Assembly (NCBI GenBank): GCA_035493835.1
Contig: DATJHO010000021.1
Location: 1-51,859, forward strand
Direction: 5' to 3'
Origin: DASZTU01 sp035493835
GTDB taxonomy: Bacteria; Pseudomonadota; Alphaproteobacteria; Rhizobiales; Devosiaceae
Length of the DNA: 51,859 nucleotides
Shown here: piece by piece, positions 27,237 to 35,737 of the stretch
Numbering within the stretch: the first letter of the stretch is position 1
Layout: each line of letters opens with the position of its first letter
Notes under the pieces: generated by a model
Database searches by the model: none
Seen by the model: the letters and a program-made list of their open reading frames with translations, nothing else
Told to the model about the DNA's origin: nothing
Program-made: the position numbers and the translations under genes

Positions 27237-28685
27237 ATGAGCGTCACCGTGGCGATCGTCGGTCGTCCCAATGTCGGCAAATCGACCCTGTTCAACCGCC
27301 TCGTCGGGCGCAAGATTGCGCTCGTCGACGATACCCCGGGCGTCACCCGGGACCGTCGCGAGGCCGAGGGACATATCGCCGACCTGAAATTCCGGGTGCT
27401 CGACACCGCCGGCTACGAGGACCGCACCGACGGCAGCCTCGAAGACCGCATGCGCCAGCAGACCGAGATGGCCATCCGCGAAGCCGACGTCATCCTCTTC
27501 ATGATCGACGCCCGCGCCGGTGTGACCCCGCTCGACGAGCGCTTCGCCCAGGTGCTGCGCAAGGCCAGCAAGGACGTCCATCTTATCGCCAACAAGGCGG
27601 AGGGCAGGGCCGCCGAGCCGGGGCTGATGGAGGCCTATAGCCTCGGCTTCGGCGAACCGGTGGCGCTGTCGGCCGAGCACGGGCAGGGGCTCGCGGACCT
27701 GCACGCGATCGTTGTGGAAGCCATCGACAAGCTCGAGGCGGAAAAGCAGGCTGCCGCCGAGGCGACTGCGGTCGCAACGCTCGATGAAATGCCGCAAGTC
27801 GATATCGAGCTGCCCGAAGACGACGGCTCCACCGAGGAGGGCCCGGCGCTCCGCTGGAACCCGAGCCGCTACCTCAACGTCGCCATCGTCGGCCGCCCGA
27901 ACGCGGGCAAGTCGACCCTGATCAACACCATGGTCGGCGCCGACCGGCTGCTGACCGGGCCCGAGGCCGGCATCACCCGCGATTCCATTCTCGTGCCGTG
28001 GGAGTGGGAAGGGCGGACGATCAACCTTGTCGACACGGCCGGCATCCGCCGCCGCGCCCGCGTGCAGGAAAAGCTCGAAAAGCTGGCGGTGGGCGATTCG
28101 CTTCGCTCGATCCAGTATGCCGAAGTGGTCGTGCTGCTGCTCGATGCGACCATTCCGTTCGAAAAGCAGGATCTGGCGCTCGCCGATCTGGTCGAGCGCG
28201 AGGGGCGCGCCCTGGTCATTGCGCTCAACAAATGGGACTTGATCGAGGACAAGAACGCGACGCTGGCGAAAATCCGCGAGGAGTACCAGACGCTGCTGCC
28301 GCAATTGCGCGGCGTGCCGCTGGTGACGATCTCCGGCCTGCAAGGCCGCCACATCGACAAGCTGATGTCGGCGATCTTTGCGATCGAAAAGGTTTGGAAT
28401 ACCCACATCTCGACCGCCAGGCTCAATCGTTGGCTTTATGCCGCCACCGAAAGCCATCCGCCCCCGGCCGTCTCCGGCCGCCGGCTGAAGATCCGCTACA
28501 TGACGCAGGCACGCATGCGGCCGCCGAGTTTTATCCTGTTCTGCTCGCGGCCGGAGGCGCTGCCGACATCCTACCAGCGCTACCTGGTCAACGGCATGCG
28601 TGAGGCCTTCAGCATGCCTGGCACGCCGATCAGACTATGGGTGCGCGGCGGAAAGAACCCGTTTGCGGACGACGACAAGAGGTAG
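27237..28685 (+). CDS. der: Ribosome assembly GTPase Der (EngA)
   Basis: Essential GTPase for 50S subunit maturation, with two GTPase domains in tandem. 482 residues. Domain 1: G1 GRPNVGKST at about 8-16, DTPGVTRDRR, DTAGYED. Domain 2: GRPNAGKST near 219-227, DTAGIRRR, NKWDLIED. The KH-like C-terminal domain includes LNRWLYAATESHPPP and the final RPEALPTSYQRYL block. AGAGGGA precedes ATG 27237. The linker between the GTPase domains is acidic. It follows the yfgM-like gene, as der follows yfgM-bamB in enterobacteria. Confidence 0.97.
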   Translation: MSVTVAIVGRPNVGKSTLFNRLVGRKIALVDDTPGVTRDRREAEGHIADLKFRVLDTAGYEDRTDGSLEDRMRQQTEMAIREADVILFMIDARAGVTPLDERFAQVLRKASKDVHLIANKAEGRAAEPGLMEAYSLGFGEPVALSAEHGQGLADLHAIVVEAIDKLEAEKQAAAEATAVATLDEMPQVDIELPEDDGSTEEGPALRWNPSRYLNVAIVGRPNAGKSTLINTMVGADRLLTGPEAGITRDSILVPWEWEGRTINLVDTAGIRRRARVQEKLEKLAVGDSLRSIQYAEVVVLLLDATIPFEKQDLALADLVEREGRALVIALNKWDLIEDKNATLAKIREEYQTLLPQLRGVPLVTISGLQGRHIDKLMSAIFAIEKVWNTHISTARLNRWLYAATESHPPPAVSGRRLKIRYMTQARMRPPSFILFCSRPEALPTSYQRYLVNGMREAFSMPGTPIRLWVRGGKNPFADDDKR

Positions 28686-28721
28686 GCGGTCGAGAGTCCT
28701 CTGAAGCCTTCACCGGGCTCC

Positions 28722-28961
28722 TTCGTCATGGCCGGGGATGACGATGTGGCGAGGGCGCGACGAAGTGTCGATGCCGCGATGCGCTCGCGACCTGGCCCGG
28801 CGAGTGCGCTTGGCTACCCCTCACCGGCCTGCCGGCCACCCTCTCCCCAAAGGGGCGAGGGTTTTCCCTGCGGCCCGCTCGAGGCTCCGTCGTCCTTTCC
28901 TCGCTGAACCCTTTCGGCTCCATCGTCCCCTCGCCCCTCTGGGGAGAGGGGTAGGGTGGGG
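28722..28961. repeat. Family H (short form) and family C inverted pair
   Basis: 28722-28800 has TCGTCATGGCCGGGGATGAC, then GATGTGGCGAGGGCGCGAC. 28811-28961 is a diverged family C pair: GGCTACCCCTCACCGG and CCACCCTCTCCCC on the left; CCCCTCTGGGGAGAGGGG then TAGGGTGGGGGTGG on the right. Together they fill the gap between convergent der and the Hsp70-like gene. Confidence 0.82.
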
Positions 28962-28990
28962 GTGGCCGCGGGCACAGGGCCCGCCAACCC

Positions 28991-30250
28991 TCACCCGAAT
29001 TTCCGCTGCGCATCGAGCGCCAGCCCCAGCCCGACGCTGCCGAAGGCGTCGGTGGCAACGAAGCGGGCGTCGGGGAACAGTGCCTTCAGCTGCGCCATGA
29101 TGGCGGGGATCTGGGTTGAGCCGCCGGTGAGGATCAGCGTCTGGATCTCGGCCGCCCTGAGACCGGCGAGCTGCAGCGTTTGCCCGATCGTCTCCCCGAT
29201 GCGGCCGATCGCGTGATCGAGCGCCGCTGCGAGTTCTGCCCGGCTGGTTGGCAGGGCAAATGACACCTCCCCGCCAGAGAACCCCAGCGAGGTCAGCTCC
29301 GCATCCGTCAACGCGATCTTGGCCGCTTCCACCGAAGAGGCGAGCCGATGACCCTCGCGGTTGGAAATGATCGAGATCATCTTTGCGACCCGCTCGGGAA
29401 GGAGCGCCTCGCGCATGGTCGAGCGGAGTTCGGCAAGCGTTTGCGGCGTATAGAGCCGGTTGATCCGGTGCCAGCTGGCGAGATCGTAATAGGGGCCCGA
29501 GGGCAAGGGGCGCCGTTTGCTGCCGGCGGTTTCGGTCCGATAGCCGAGTTCCGGCATGACCTTGGCCAGCGATAGCAGGCGGTCGAAATCGGTGCCGCCG
29601 ATATGAACGCCCGTAGTCGCCAGGATGTCGCCATGTCGCTCGGTGGTGCGGCGGCGCTCGGGCGAAACGCGCACGACGGAAAAGTCCGAGGTGCCGCCGC
29701 CCAGATCGATCACCATCCCCAGTTCCTCGGCCGTGACCTGCTGCTCGTAGTCAAGAGCGGCCGCGATCGGCTCGTACTGGAACTCGATGTGCCTGAAACC
29801 TTGCGCGCGGACGGCGCCCTCGAGTTGGCCCTGCGCCTTGGCATCGGCCTCGGCATCGTCGTCGACGAACTGTACCGGGCGCCCCACCACGACATGGTCA
29901 AGCGCCCCGTGCGACGCCTCGGCCCGGCGCTTGAGCTCGGCAATGAAGATGCCGAGAATGTCGAGGTAAGGCAGCACGTTTTTCTTGATCCGCGTATTTT
30001 CCTCGATCAGTTGCGTGCCCAGGATGCTCTTGAGCGAGCGCATCAGCCGGCCATTGGTACCGCTGACATATTCGGCCTGCGCGCGGCGCCCGAAATGGAC
30101 GGCATCGGTCTCGAAATCAAAGAAGATCGCGCTGGGAATGGTCGGGCGGCCGTCCTCGAGCGCCATGAGCGCCGGGGAGCCGGCTGTGACCGTGCCCAAG
30201 GTGGAATTGGACGTGCCGAAGTCGAGACCGCAATGCATTGGCGCATCCAT
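28991..30250 (-). CDS. Hsp70 family protein (YegD-like)
   Basis: A 419-residue actin/Hsp70-fold ATPase of the YegD type. It has the nucleotide-binding domain only and no DnaK-type substrate-binding domain. Seen: phosphate 1 loop CGLDFGTSNSTLG; YEPIAAALDY; phosphate 2 loop VIDLGGGTSDFSVVRV; and adenosine loop LILTGGSTQIPAI. The start is ATG 30250, with an alternative ATG four codons in. Function is poorly known in any bacterium. It is divergent from the rsmJ-like gene, about 120-150 bases away. Confidence 0.93.
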   Translation of the reverse strand: MDAPMHCGLDFGTSNSTLGTVTAGSPALMALEDGRPTIPSAIFFDFETDAVHFGRRAQAEYVSGTNGRLMRSLKSILGTQLIEENTRIKKNVLPYLDILGIFIAELKRRAEASHGALDHVVVGRPVQFVDDDAEADAKAQGQLEGAVRAQGFRHIEFQYEPIAAALDYEQQVTAEELGMVIDLGGGTSDFSVVRVSPERRRTTERHGDILATTGVHIGGTDFDRLLSLAKVMPELGYRTETAGSKRRPLPSGPYYDLASWHRINRLYTPQTLAELRSTMREALLPERVAKMISIISNREGHRLASSVEAAKIALTDAELTSLGFSGGEVSFALPTSRAELAAALDHAIGRIGETIGQTLQLAGLRAAEIQTLILTGGSTQIPAIMAQLKALFPDARFVATDAFGSVGLGLALDAQRKFG

Positions 30251-30368
30251 CTGGCTGGAACTGACGAGCGGGGTGAAGCCCAGGTGTCGGGGAGGGGCTC
30301 TCTTAACGACTCAATGGGCGGGGAGCAAGGCTTCGGCTGCATGCCGAGTTGACGAATGTTCACAACTG

Positions 30369-31004
30369 GTGGTTTCTCCGCCGCAACGGATTTCGTGGGA
30401 CGTGCCGGTTTTGGCCAGGGAACTCAGCATCGATTTTGTCGGCGGCGCGGTGGGGCATCGGCACCGCTTCGGCGGCGGGCGCGGGCAAGCGCTGCCGCGC
30501 GCGGCGGGTTTTGGAAAAGGGCTGAGCCCACGTGTCGTCGATGCGACGGCGGGGCTGGGGCGCGATGCGTTCCTGCTCGCCTCGCTTGGCGCGGAGGTGG
30601 TGCTCATCGAGCGCTCGCCCGAAATCCATGCGCTGCTGGAGCAGGGGATGGCGGCGGCGCGCGAGGCCAGCCCCGAACACGCGGCGATCGTTTTGCGCAT
30701 GACGCTACTACTCGGCGACGCCCGCGAATTGCTGCCGGGACTGGCGCCCGAGGTGGTGCTGGTCGATCCCATGCATCCCCCGCGCGGCAATTCGGCGCTC
30801 GTCAAGCAGGAGATGCGGCTCCTGCGCGAGATCGTGGGCGCGGATCCGGATGCGTTCGAGCTGATGCAGGTGGCGCTGGCCGCCGCCAGCAAGCGCGTCG
30901 TGCTGAAATGGCCGCTCCGCGCCGACCCCATGCCCGGCCTGCGCCCGCCCTCACACCAGATCACCGGCAAGAGCACGCGGTATGATGTGTTCATGGCGGG
31001 CTAG
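30369..31004 (+). CDS. rsmJ: 16S rRNA (guanine-1516-N2)-methyltransferase RsmJ-like
   Basis: SAM-dependent methyltransferase of the RsmJ (YhiQ) family, which methylates G1516 of 16S rRNA. The core is well conserved: SIDFVGGAVGHRHRFGGGRG, then VVDATAGLGRDAFLLASLG (SAM loop), VLVDPMHPPRGNSALVKQEMR (catalytic region) and VVLKWPLRA. The start is uncertain. No in-frame ATG exists; GTG 30369 is given (211 residues), with GTG 30402 or TTG 30411 possible. Any of these leaves a much shorter N-terminus than E. coli RsmJ. None has a good ribosome binding site. Confidence 0.85.
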   Translation: MVSPPQRISWDVPVLARELSIDFVGGAVGHRHRFGGGRGQALPRAAGFGKGLSPRVVDATAGLGRDAFLLASLGAEVVLIERSPEIHALLEQGMAAAREASPEHAAIVLRMTLLLGDARELLPGLAPEVVLVDPMHPPRGNSALVKQEMRLLREIVGADPDAFELMQVALAAASKRVVLKWPLRADPMPGLRPPSHQITGKSTRYDVFMAG

Positions 31005-31459
31005 ACGGGGAGGGGCGGGAGGCTTGCGAATGGGAAAGGGCCCCTCGTTCGGCGCCGACTTCCAAAAGGGCCCGTCATGCCACGGCTTGTCCGGGGCATC
31101 CCCGGGGGCAACGCGCACGGCCGAGCTTCTGGCCCCCTGGATTGCCCCGGACAAGCCGGGCAATGACGGCGCCTGGGCCAACCGTACCGTCCAACACGAC
31201 ACCCCAAGCGGGCAACCCCCACCGGAGCCCTCTTGGTGAGCCTGTCGAACCACGAGGGCGGGGCAGCAATCAGAGCCGGGCCGGATTGCTTGGAGGCAAT
31301 GCGCGGGACCTCGTCCTTCGACAAGCTCAGGATGAGGTCCGGCGAGGTGAGTGCTTGCCCCAAAATTCGCCCGAAACCCCGGCGTTAAACATTTGGCCGC
31401 AATGCTCGGCCAAGGTTGAGCCACGATTCGTCTGTCCTTGGAGGCCCTCCTTGCACTCA
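31005..31459. repeat. rsmJ-to-GH3 gap: family I inverted pair and family D copies
   Basis: 31073-31168 is a mirror pair: CGTCATGCCACGGCTTGTCC plus GGGGCATCC on the left, GGATTGCCCC plus GGACAAGCCGGGCAATGACG on the right. An inverted family D copy is at 31307-31342 (CTTCGACAAGCTCAGGATGA), and a diverged one is at 31228-31256 (GTGAGCCTGTCGAAC). No gene is supported in these 455 bases. Confidence 0.85.
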
Positions 31460-32578
31460 ATGCTTAAATCGCTTGCCGTTCTCTCTGCTGTCCTCGCCAC
31501 GACGGCCGGGGCGAGGGCGGCGACGCTTGAGCAGATGGCGGGGCAGATGGTGCTCGTTGGCTTTCAGGGGAACTCGCTGTCCGACGCCACGGTGAAGACG
31601 CTGACCGGCGAGATCGCCAAGGGCCAGATCGGCGGCGTCATGTATCTGCGCACCAATGTGAAGTCGCTCGACACCGTCAAGGCGATGAACGCCGCCTTCA
31701 AAGCCGCCAATCCCGCACTCGAGCCGTTCATTTCGCTCGACCAGGAGGGCGGGGCGGTGCAGCGGCTCAACGCCAAGGTCGGTTTTCCCGAAATGCCGAG
31801 CCAGCAGGACGTCGCCAAGAGCGATACGCCGGTGGAGGCCGAGGCGCTCTACGCCAAGACCGCGGAGGGGCTCGCCGGGCTCGGCTTCAACGTCAATTTC
31901 GGGCCGGTGGTCGATCTCAACATCAATCCGAACAATCCCATCATCGGCAAATATGGCCGTGCCTTCAGCGTCGATCCAAAGGTCGTGACCACCTATGCCG
32001 AGGCCTTCATCGATGCCCACCACAAGGCGCATGTGCTGACCTCGCTCAAGCATTTCCCCGGCCATGGCTCCTCGACTTCCGACAGCCACAAGGGTTTTGT
32101 CGATATTTCGGACACCTGGAAACCGGTTGAACTCGACCCGTACAAGGCATTGATCCAGGACGAAAAACTCGATTTCGTCATGGTCGGGCACCTCTACGAC
32201 AAGCATCACGATGCCCCCGGCGATACGCTGCAATTGCCCGCAAGCCTGTCGCCGGTCTGGATCGGCGACGTGCTGCGCAACCAGCTTCACTTCAAGGGCG
32301 TGGCGATCAGCGACGACCTCGAAATGGGCGCCATCCGCAACATGTTCAAAGCCGACAGCAATGCCGAAATCGTGCGGCAGACGGTGGTGAAAGCGGTCAA
32401 TGCGGGGGAAAACGTGCTGTTGTTTTCCAACACCGCGGCCCCCGATCCAAAGCTCGGCGCGCAGATCCAAAGCATTCTCGTTGCCGAGGCGCAGAAGGAC
32501 CCGGCCTTCGAAAAAAAGATCGAAGCGAGCTACAAGCTGATCGTCGCCCTTAAGCAGCGAAACGGCATGGCCGACTGA
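31460..32578 (+). CDS. Exported glycoside hydrolase family 3 protein (NagZ-like)
   Basis: A 372-residue GH3 N-terminal-domain enzyme like beta-N-acetylhexosaminidase NagZ. Seen: FISLDQEGGAVQRLNAKVGFPEMP; LGFNVNFGPVVDLN; the NagZ loop KHFPGHGSSTSDSH, whose Asp-His pair is the acid/base; and the nucleophile region VAISDDLEMGAI. Unlike cytoplasmic NagZ it has a signal peptide (about 1-20, ending ARA-ATLEQM), so it probably acts in the periplasm on wall sugars or other glycans. ATG 31460 is given; TTG 31451, with GGAGG six bases upstream, may be the true start and would add three residues. Confidence 0.9.
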   Translation: MLKSLAVLSAVLATTAGARAATLEQMAGQMVLVGFQGNSLSDATVKTLTGEIAKGQIGGVMYLRTNVKSLDTVKAMNAAFKAANPALEPFISLDQEGGAVQRLNAKVGFPEMPSQQDVAKSDTPVEAEALYAKTAEGLAGLGFNVNFGPVVDLNINPNNPIIGKYGRAFSVDPKVVTTYAEAFIDAHHKAHVLTSLKHFPGHGSSTSDSHKGFVDISDTWKPVELDPYKALIQDEKLDFVMVGHLYDKHHDAPGDTLQLPASLSPVWIGDVLRNQLHFKGVAISDDLEMGAIRNMFKADSNAEIVRQTVVKAVNAGENVLLFSNTAAPDPKLGAQIQSILVAEAQKDPAFEKKIEASYKLIVALKQRNGMAD

Positions 32579-32633
32579 GCGGGTGTTCGACCAGGGCAAG
32601 ATCCAGTTGAGTTGAAGCAATCACCGCGCTTCG

Positions 32634-32760
32634 TTCGTCATGGCCGGGCTTGACCCGGCCACCCATGATGCCTCGCGAGGTCCCACCCAAGCAACTGGCA
32701 ACCCAGCATGGGTCCCCGGGGCAAGCCGGGGGATGACGATGTGGCGAGGGGCGCGACTAA
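32634..32760. repeat. Family H element, long form (plus orientation)
   Basis: About 125 bases: GTCATGGCCGGGCTTGACC, CCCATGATGCCTCGCGAGG, CCCACCCAAGC, CATGGGTCCCCGGGG and GGGGATGACGATGTGGCGAG. The same order, inverted, occupies 38340-38482. The two copies bracket a 5.7-kb block of genes in opposite orientation. Confidence 0.85.
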
Positions 32761-32859
32761 ATGCTCACTCCGCGATGGCAGTACCGCCCATGCGCTTGCG
32801 ACCTGCGTCATCTCAGCTGGATCGTGCTTTAGAGCATGATCCAGTTATACTGAATCAAC

Positions 32860-32950
32860 AAAGATTCCCGCCTGCGCGGGAATGACGCCGTGAATAAGGC
32901 TCGGGCCTTTCAACAGACCCAGTCATCCTGCGCAGGCGGGAATCCCTGTT
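32860..32950. repeat. Family G inverted pair
   Basis: GATTCCCGCCTGCGCGGGAA at 32863 and a mirror copy CTGCGCAGGCGGGAATCC ending near 32946. Each half is itself palindromic. Other copies are at 34143-34173 and 48519-48603. Confidence 0.85.
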
Positions 32951-33131
32951 GCAAGCGTGCTCAGCGTCATCGATTCCATCAAAGTGGATTGTGCTTTAGC
33001 GCCGGATGTTCCGATGAATCGGAAGGGCGCTTATCCTTTGTTTGCGCATCGGATTCGTTCGAAAAGTGGTAGCCACTTTTCGGTCCGATGCTCTAGCTTG
33101 GCTCTGCCGACCGTCTCAGGAGAAATTTTTC
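32951..33131. repeat. Family E variant hairpin and region before the DapA-like gene
   Basis: 33046-33091 can fold into a long hairpin: outer arms GCATCGGA/TCCGATGC and inner arms GAAAAGTGG/CCACTTTTC, followed by GCTCTAGC, the terminal word of family E. The rest of this stretch holds no gene. CAGGAGA at 33117 is the ribosome binding site of the next gene. Confidence 0.8.
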
Positions 33132-34067
33132 ATGGCCGCCGCACTCGACCACACCGCCCGCGGGGTTTTTCCGATCGCCGCTACGCCGTTCCTGCCGGAT
33201 GGCCGCCTCGACTGGAATTCCGTCGACCGGCTGACCGATTTTTACCTGCAGTCGGGCGCCACGGGCCTCACCATCCTCGGGATCATGGGTGAGGCGCCCA
33301 AACTCGACCAGGATGAATCACTGGCGCTGGTGAAACAGGTGGTGACGCGGGCCCACGCCATTCCCGTCATCGTTGGCGTCTCCTCGCCCGGTTTTGCCGC
33401 GATGGCTTCGCTTGCCAAAAGCTCGATGGAGGCGGGGGCCGCCGGCGTGATGATCGCGCCGCCCTCGAACCTGAGGACCGACGACCAGATCGTTACCTAT
33501 TACCGGCAGGCCGTCGAGGCGATCGGGGCGGACATTCCCTTCGTCATCCAGGATTACCCGCTGCTGCTCAGCGTTGTCATGACCCCGGGCGTGATCCGGC
33601 GCATCGTCACCGAGAACCCCTCCTGCGTAATGCTCAAGCACGAAGATTGGCCGGGGCTCGAAAAGATTTCCGCCCTGCGCAAATTCCAGGCCGAGGGCAC
33701 CCTGCGCCCGATTTCGATCCTTTGCGGCAATGGCGGTCTGTTCCTCGATTTCGAAACCGAGCGCGGCGCCGATGGCGCGATGACGGGCTACGCATTCCCC
33801 GACATGCTGAGCGAAGTGGTCAAGCTCGCAGCCTCCGGCGAGCGCGACCGGGCGCACGACCTCTTCGATGCGCATCTGCCGCTGCTGCGCTACGAGCAGC
33901 AGCAGGGCGTGGGCCTTGCGGTGCGCAAATACCTGCTGCAGAAGCGCGGCGCCATCGCCCATGACAGCCAGCGCGCCCCCGGATCAAGCCTCTCCCCCGC
34001 CGCCAAGGCGGAGGTCGATTATCTCCTCGCCCGCCTTGCCCGACGCGACGACCGCGCCAAAATTTAG
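33132..34067 (+). CDS. Dihydrodipicolinate synthase superfamily aldolase/lyase
   Basis: A 311-residue class I aldolase of the DapA/NanA superfamily that uses a Schiff-base lysine: Lys169 in VMLKHED, with Tyr142 in QDYPLL as the partner. Glycine-rich GIMGEAPKLDQDE replaces the GTTGE substrate loop of true DapA, so it is probably not the lysine-pathway enzyme but a lyase or aldolase for another 2-oxo acid. AGGAGA is nine bases before ATG 33132. It stands alone between repeat-filled gaps, so context does not reveal the substrate. Confidence 0.9.
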   Translation: MAAALDHTARGVFPIAATPFLPDGRLDWNSVDRLTDFYLQSGATGLTILGIMGEAPKLDQDESLALVKQVVTRAHAIPVIVGVSSPGFAAMASLAKSSMEAGAAGVMIAPPSNLRTDDQIVTYYRQAVEAIGADIPFVIQDYPLLLSVVMTPGVIRRIVTENPSCVMLKHEDWPGLEKISALRKFQAEGTLRPISILCGNGGLFLDFETERGADGAMTGYAFPDMLSEVVKLAASGERDRAHDLFDAHLPLLRYEQQQGVGLAVRKYLLQKRGAIAHDSQRAPGSSLSPAAKAEVDYLLARLARRDDRAKI

Positions 34068-34142
34068 GATTTCTGCTTTCGTGGGGCCGCGCGTGTGCCT
34101 TCTGGCTCGCAATGTGGTTCTGCCGACTGCCAATAGCAGCAG

Positions 34143-34173
34143 GTCATTCCCGCCAAGGCGGGAATCCCTGTTT
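34143..34173. repeat. Family G single copy
   Basis: GTCATTCCCGCCAAGGCGGG followed by AATCCCTGTTT, a shortened variant of the family G palindrome, in the gap between the DapA-like gene and the lysE-like gene. Confidence 0.8.
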
Positions 34174-34259
34174 GCGGCCGCCACTTAGTAGCCACGCTTG
34201 ATTCATTCCCACCAAGCGGTCTATTGGTCAGCGATACTGACATAAATTGGAGTTTGGGA

Positions 34260-34853
34260 ATGAATGCCGCGTTGGTGACTGCATTTTTCGCGGCGGCAAT
34301 TCCCGCCTTCTTTACGCCCGGACCGAACAATCTGATGCTGATGACGTCGGCGGCTCGGTTCGGTCTGGGGCGCACCTTGCCGCACATGGTCGGCATCGTG
34401 CTCGGCTTCCCGCTGATGGTGTTTCTTGTCGGGCTCGGGCTGGGCGAGGTGTTTGCAACCTTCCCCGTGCTTCGGGAAATCCTCAAATGGGCGGCAGCCG
34501 CATATTTCTTGTGGATGGCCTGGACCCTGCTCGGACTCAAGCTGCACGCGGCCGGCGATACCAAACGTCCGATGCGGGCGCATGAGGCGGCGCTGTTCCA
34601 GTGGATCAACCCAAAAGCCTGGGCCATGGCGGTGTCGCTGGTGAGCCTTGTGGTGGACGCCGGGCCGGGCCGGATCTGGACAAATTGTCTACTGACCCTC
34701 GGCTGCCTCTTGATTGCCCCATTCTCATCCGCTTTGTGGATGGTCTTCGGTCAGCAACTGGAGGCCATCCTGAAGCGTACCGGCACCGAGCGGTTCCTGG
34801 GCGCGATCCTGGCGCTGCTGATGGTAATCGCAGTGGTGCTGTTTCTTCTTTGA
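34260..34853 (+). CDS. LysE family exporter
   Basis: Inner-membrane amino-acid or metabolite exporter of the LysE/RhtB family. 197 residues with about six hydrophobic segments. The family signature AIPAFFTPGPNNLMLMTSAARFGLGRTLPHMVGI is at 13-47, and FQWINPKAWAMAVSLVS near 120 is the second conserved block. GGAG lies seven bases before ATG 34260. It is followed 77 bases later by the phosphatase gene. The substrate cannot be told. Confidence 0.93.
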   Translation: MNAALVTAFFAAAIPAFFTPGPNNLMLMTSAARFGLGRTLPHMVGIVLGFPLMVFLVGLGLGEVFATFPVLREILKWAAAAYFLWMAWTLLGLKLHAAGDTKRPMRAHEAALFQWINPKAWAMAVSLVSLVVDAGPGRIWTNCLLTLGCLLIAPFSSALWMVFGQQLEAILKRTGTERFLGAILALLMVIAVVLFLL

Positions 34854-34930
34854 GCCTAGGACTATAGGCTGTCACAATTCCGTTGGCGCTATGCGCCATG
34901 CTTACTGCCAGCTGTTGAGGACAGAGTCGC

Positions 34931-35737
34931 TTGTCGGACGAGAGTCGCGAAATACGCCGCGTACGTGCTTTATTCATCTCCGATGTACATCTCGGGATGA
35001 AGCCGACCCGTGTCGGCCAGTTGATTGATTTTTTGCGCTGGCACGATGCCGAGGTGCTCTACCTGGTGGGCGACATCGTCGACGGCTGGCGCCTGTCGAA
35101 ATCGTGGCATTGGCCGGCCGAGTATAACCAGCTGGCGCAGTTGCTCCTGGAAAAGGCGGCCGCCGGCACCCGCATGGTGGTGCTGCCGGGCAACCACGAC
35201 GAATTCCTGCGGGATTATCTCGGCACTTATTTCGGCGAGGTCGAGTTCGTCGATCGCACCGTTCACACCACGGCGCAGGGCAAGACCTATCTCGTCATCC
35301 ATGGCGACCAGTTCGACGTCGTCGTGCGCCACGCCAAATGGCTCGCCCATGTCGGCGACTGGGCCTATCGCGCGGCGCTGCGCATCAACATCGCCATCAA
35401 TTGGGGCCGGCGCAGGCTCGGCCTCAGCTATTGGTCGCTGTCGGCCTGGGCCAAGCACAAGGTCAAGAACGCCGTTTCGGTCATCGGCCGCTTCGAGGAG
35501 GCGCTGTCGCTGGAAGCACGCGATAGCGGCGTCGATGGCATCATCTGCGGGCACATCCACCACGCCGACATGCACAACCGGCTGGGTGTCCACTACATCA
35601 ACACGGGCGACTGGGTGGAAAGCTGCACCGCCGTCGCTGAGGAATATGACGGCCAGTTCGAGCTCATCACCTGGACGGAAATGGCGCCCAGGGAGCCGCG
35701 GCAGCGCCGGCTGCGCTTAAGGAGAGCCAGAGCATGA
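34931..35737 (+). CDS. UDP-2,3-diacylglucosamine diphosphatase-like metallophosphatase (LpxH-like)
   Basis: A calcineurin-fold phosphatase of the LpxH-like group (COG2908), 268 residues. The metal-binding blocks are all present: ISDVHLG, VGDIVDGW, LPGNHDEF, IHGDQFD and GHIHHA. Proteins of this branch in Hyphomicrobiales are often annotated as UDP-2,3-diacylglucosamine hydrolases, but true lipid A function is not proven. The start is TTG 34931 with GAGGA nine bases upstream. Its last bases overlap the start of the glycosyltransferase gene (ATGA), so the two are translationally coupled. This suggests a joint envelope glycolipid role. Confidence 0.88.
   Translation: MSDESREIRRVRALFISDVHLGMKPTRVGQLIDFLRWHDAEVLYLVGDIVDGWRLSKSWHWPAEYNQLAQLLLEKAAAGTRMVVLPGNHDEFLRDYLGTYFGEVEFVDRTVHTTAQGKTYLVIHGDQFDVVVRHAKWLAHVGDWAYRAALRINIAINWGRRRLGLSYWSLSAWAKHKVKNAVSVIGRFEEALSLEARDSGVDGIICGHIHHADMHNRLGVHYINTGDWVESCTAVAEEYDGQFELITWTEMAPREPRQRRLRLRRARA

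Noticed and set aside
26847..28457. A 536-codon minus-strand open frame.
   Set aside because: It is antisense to der and the low-complexity tail of the YfgM-like gene.
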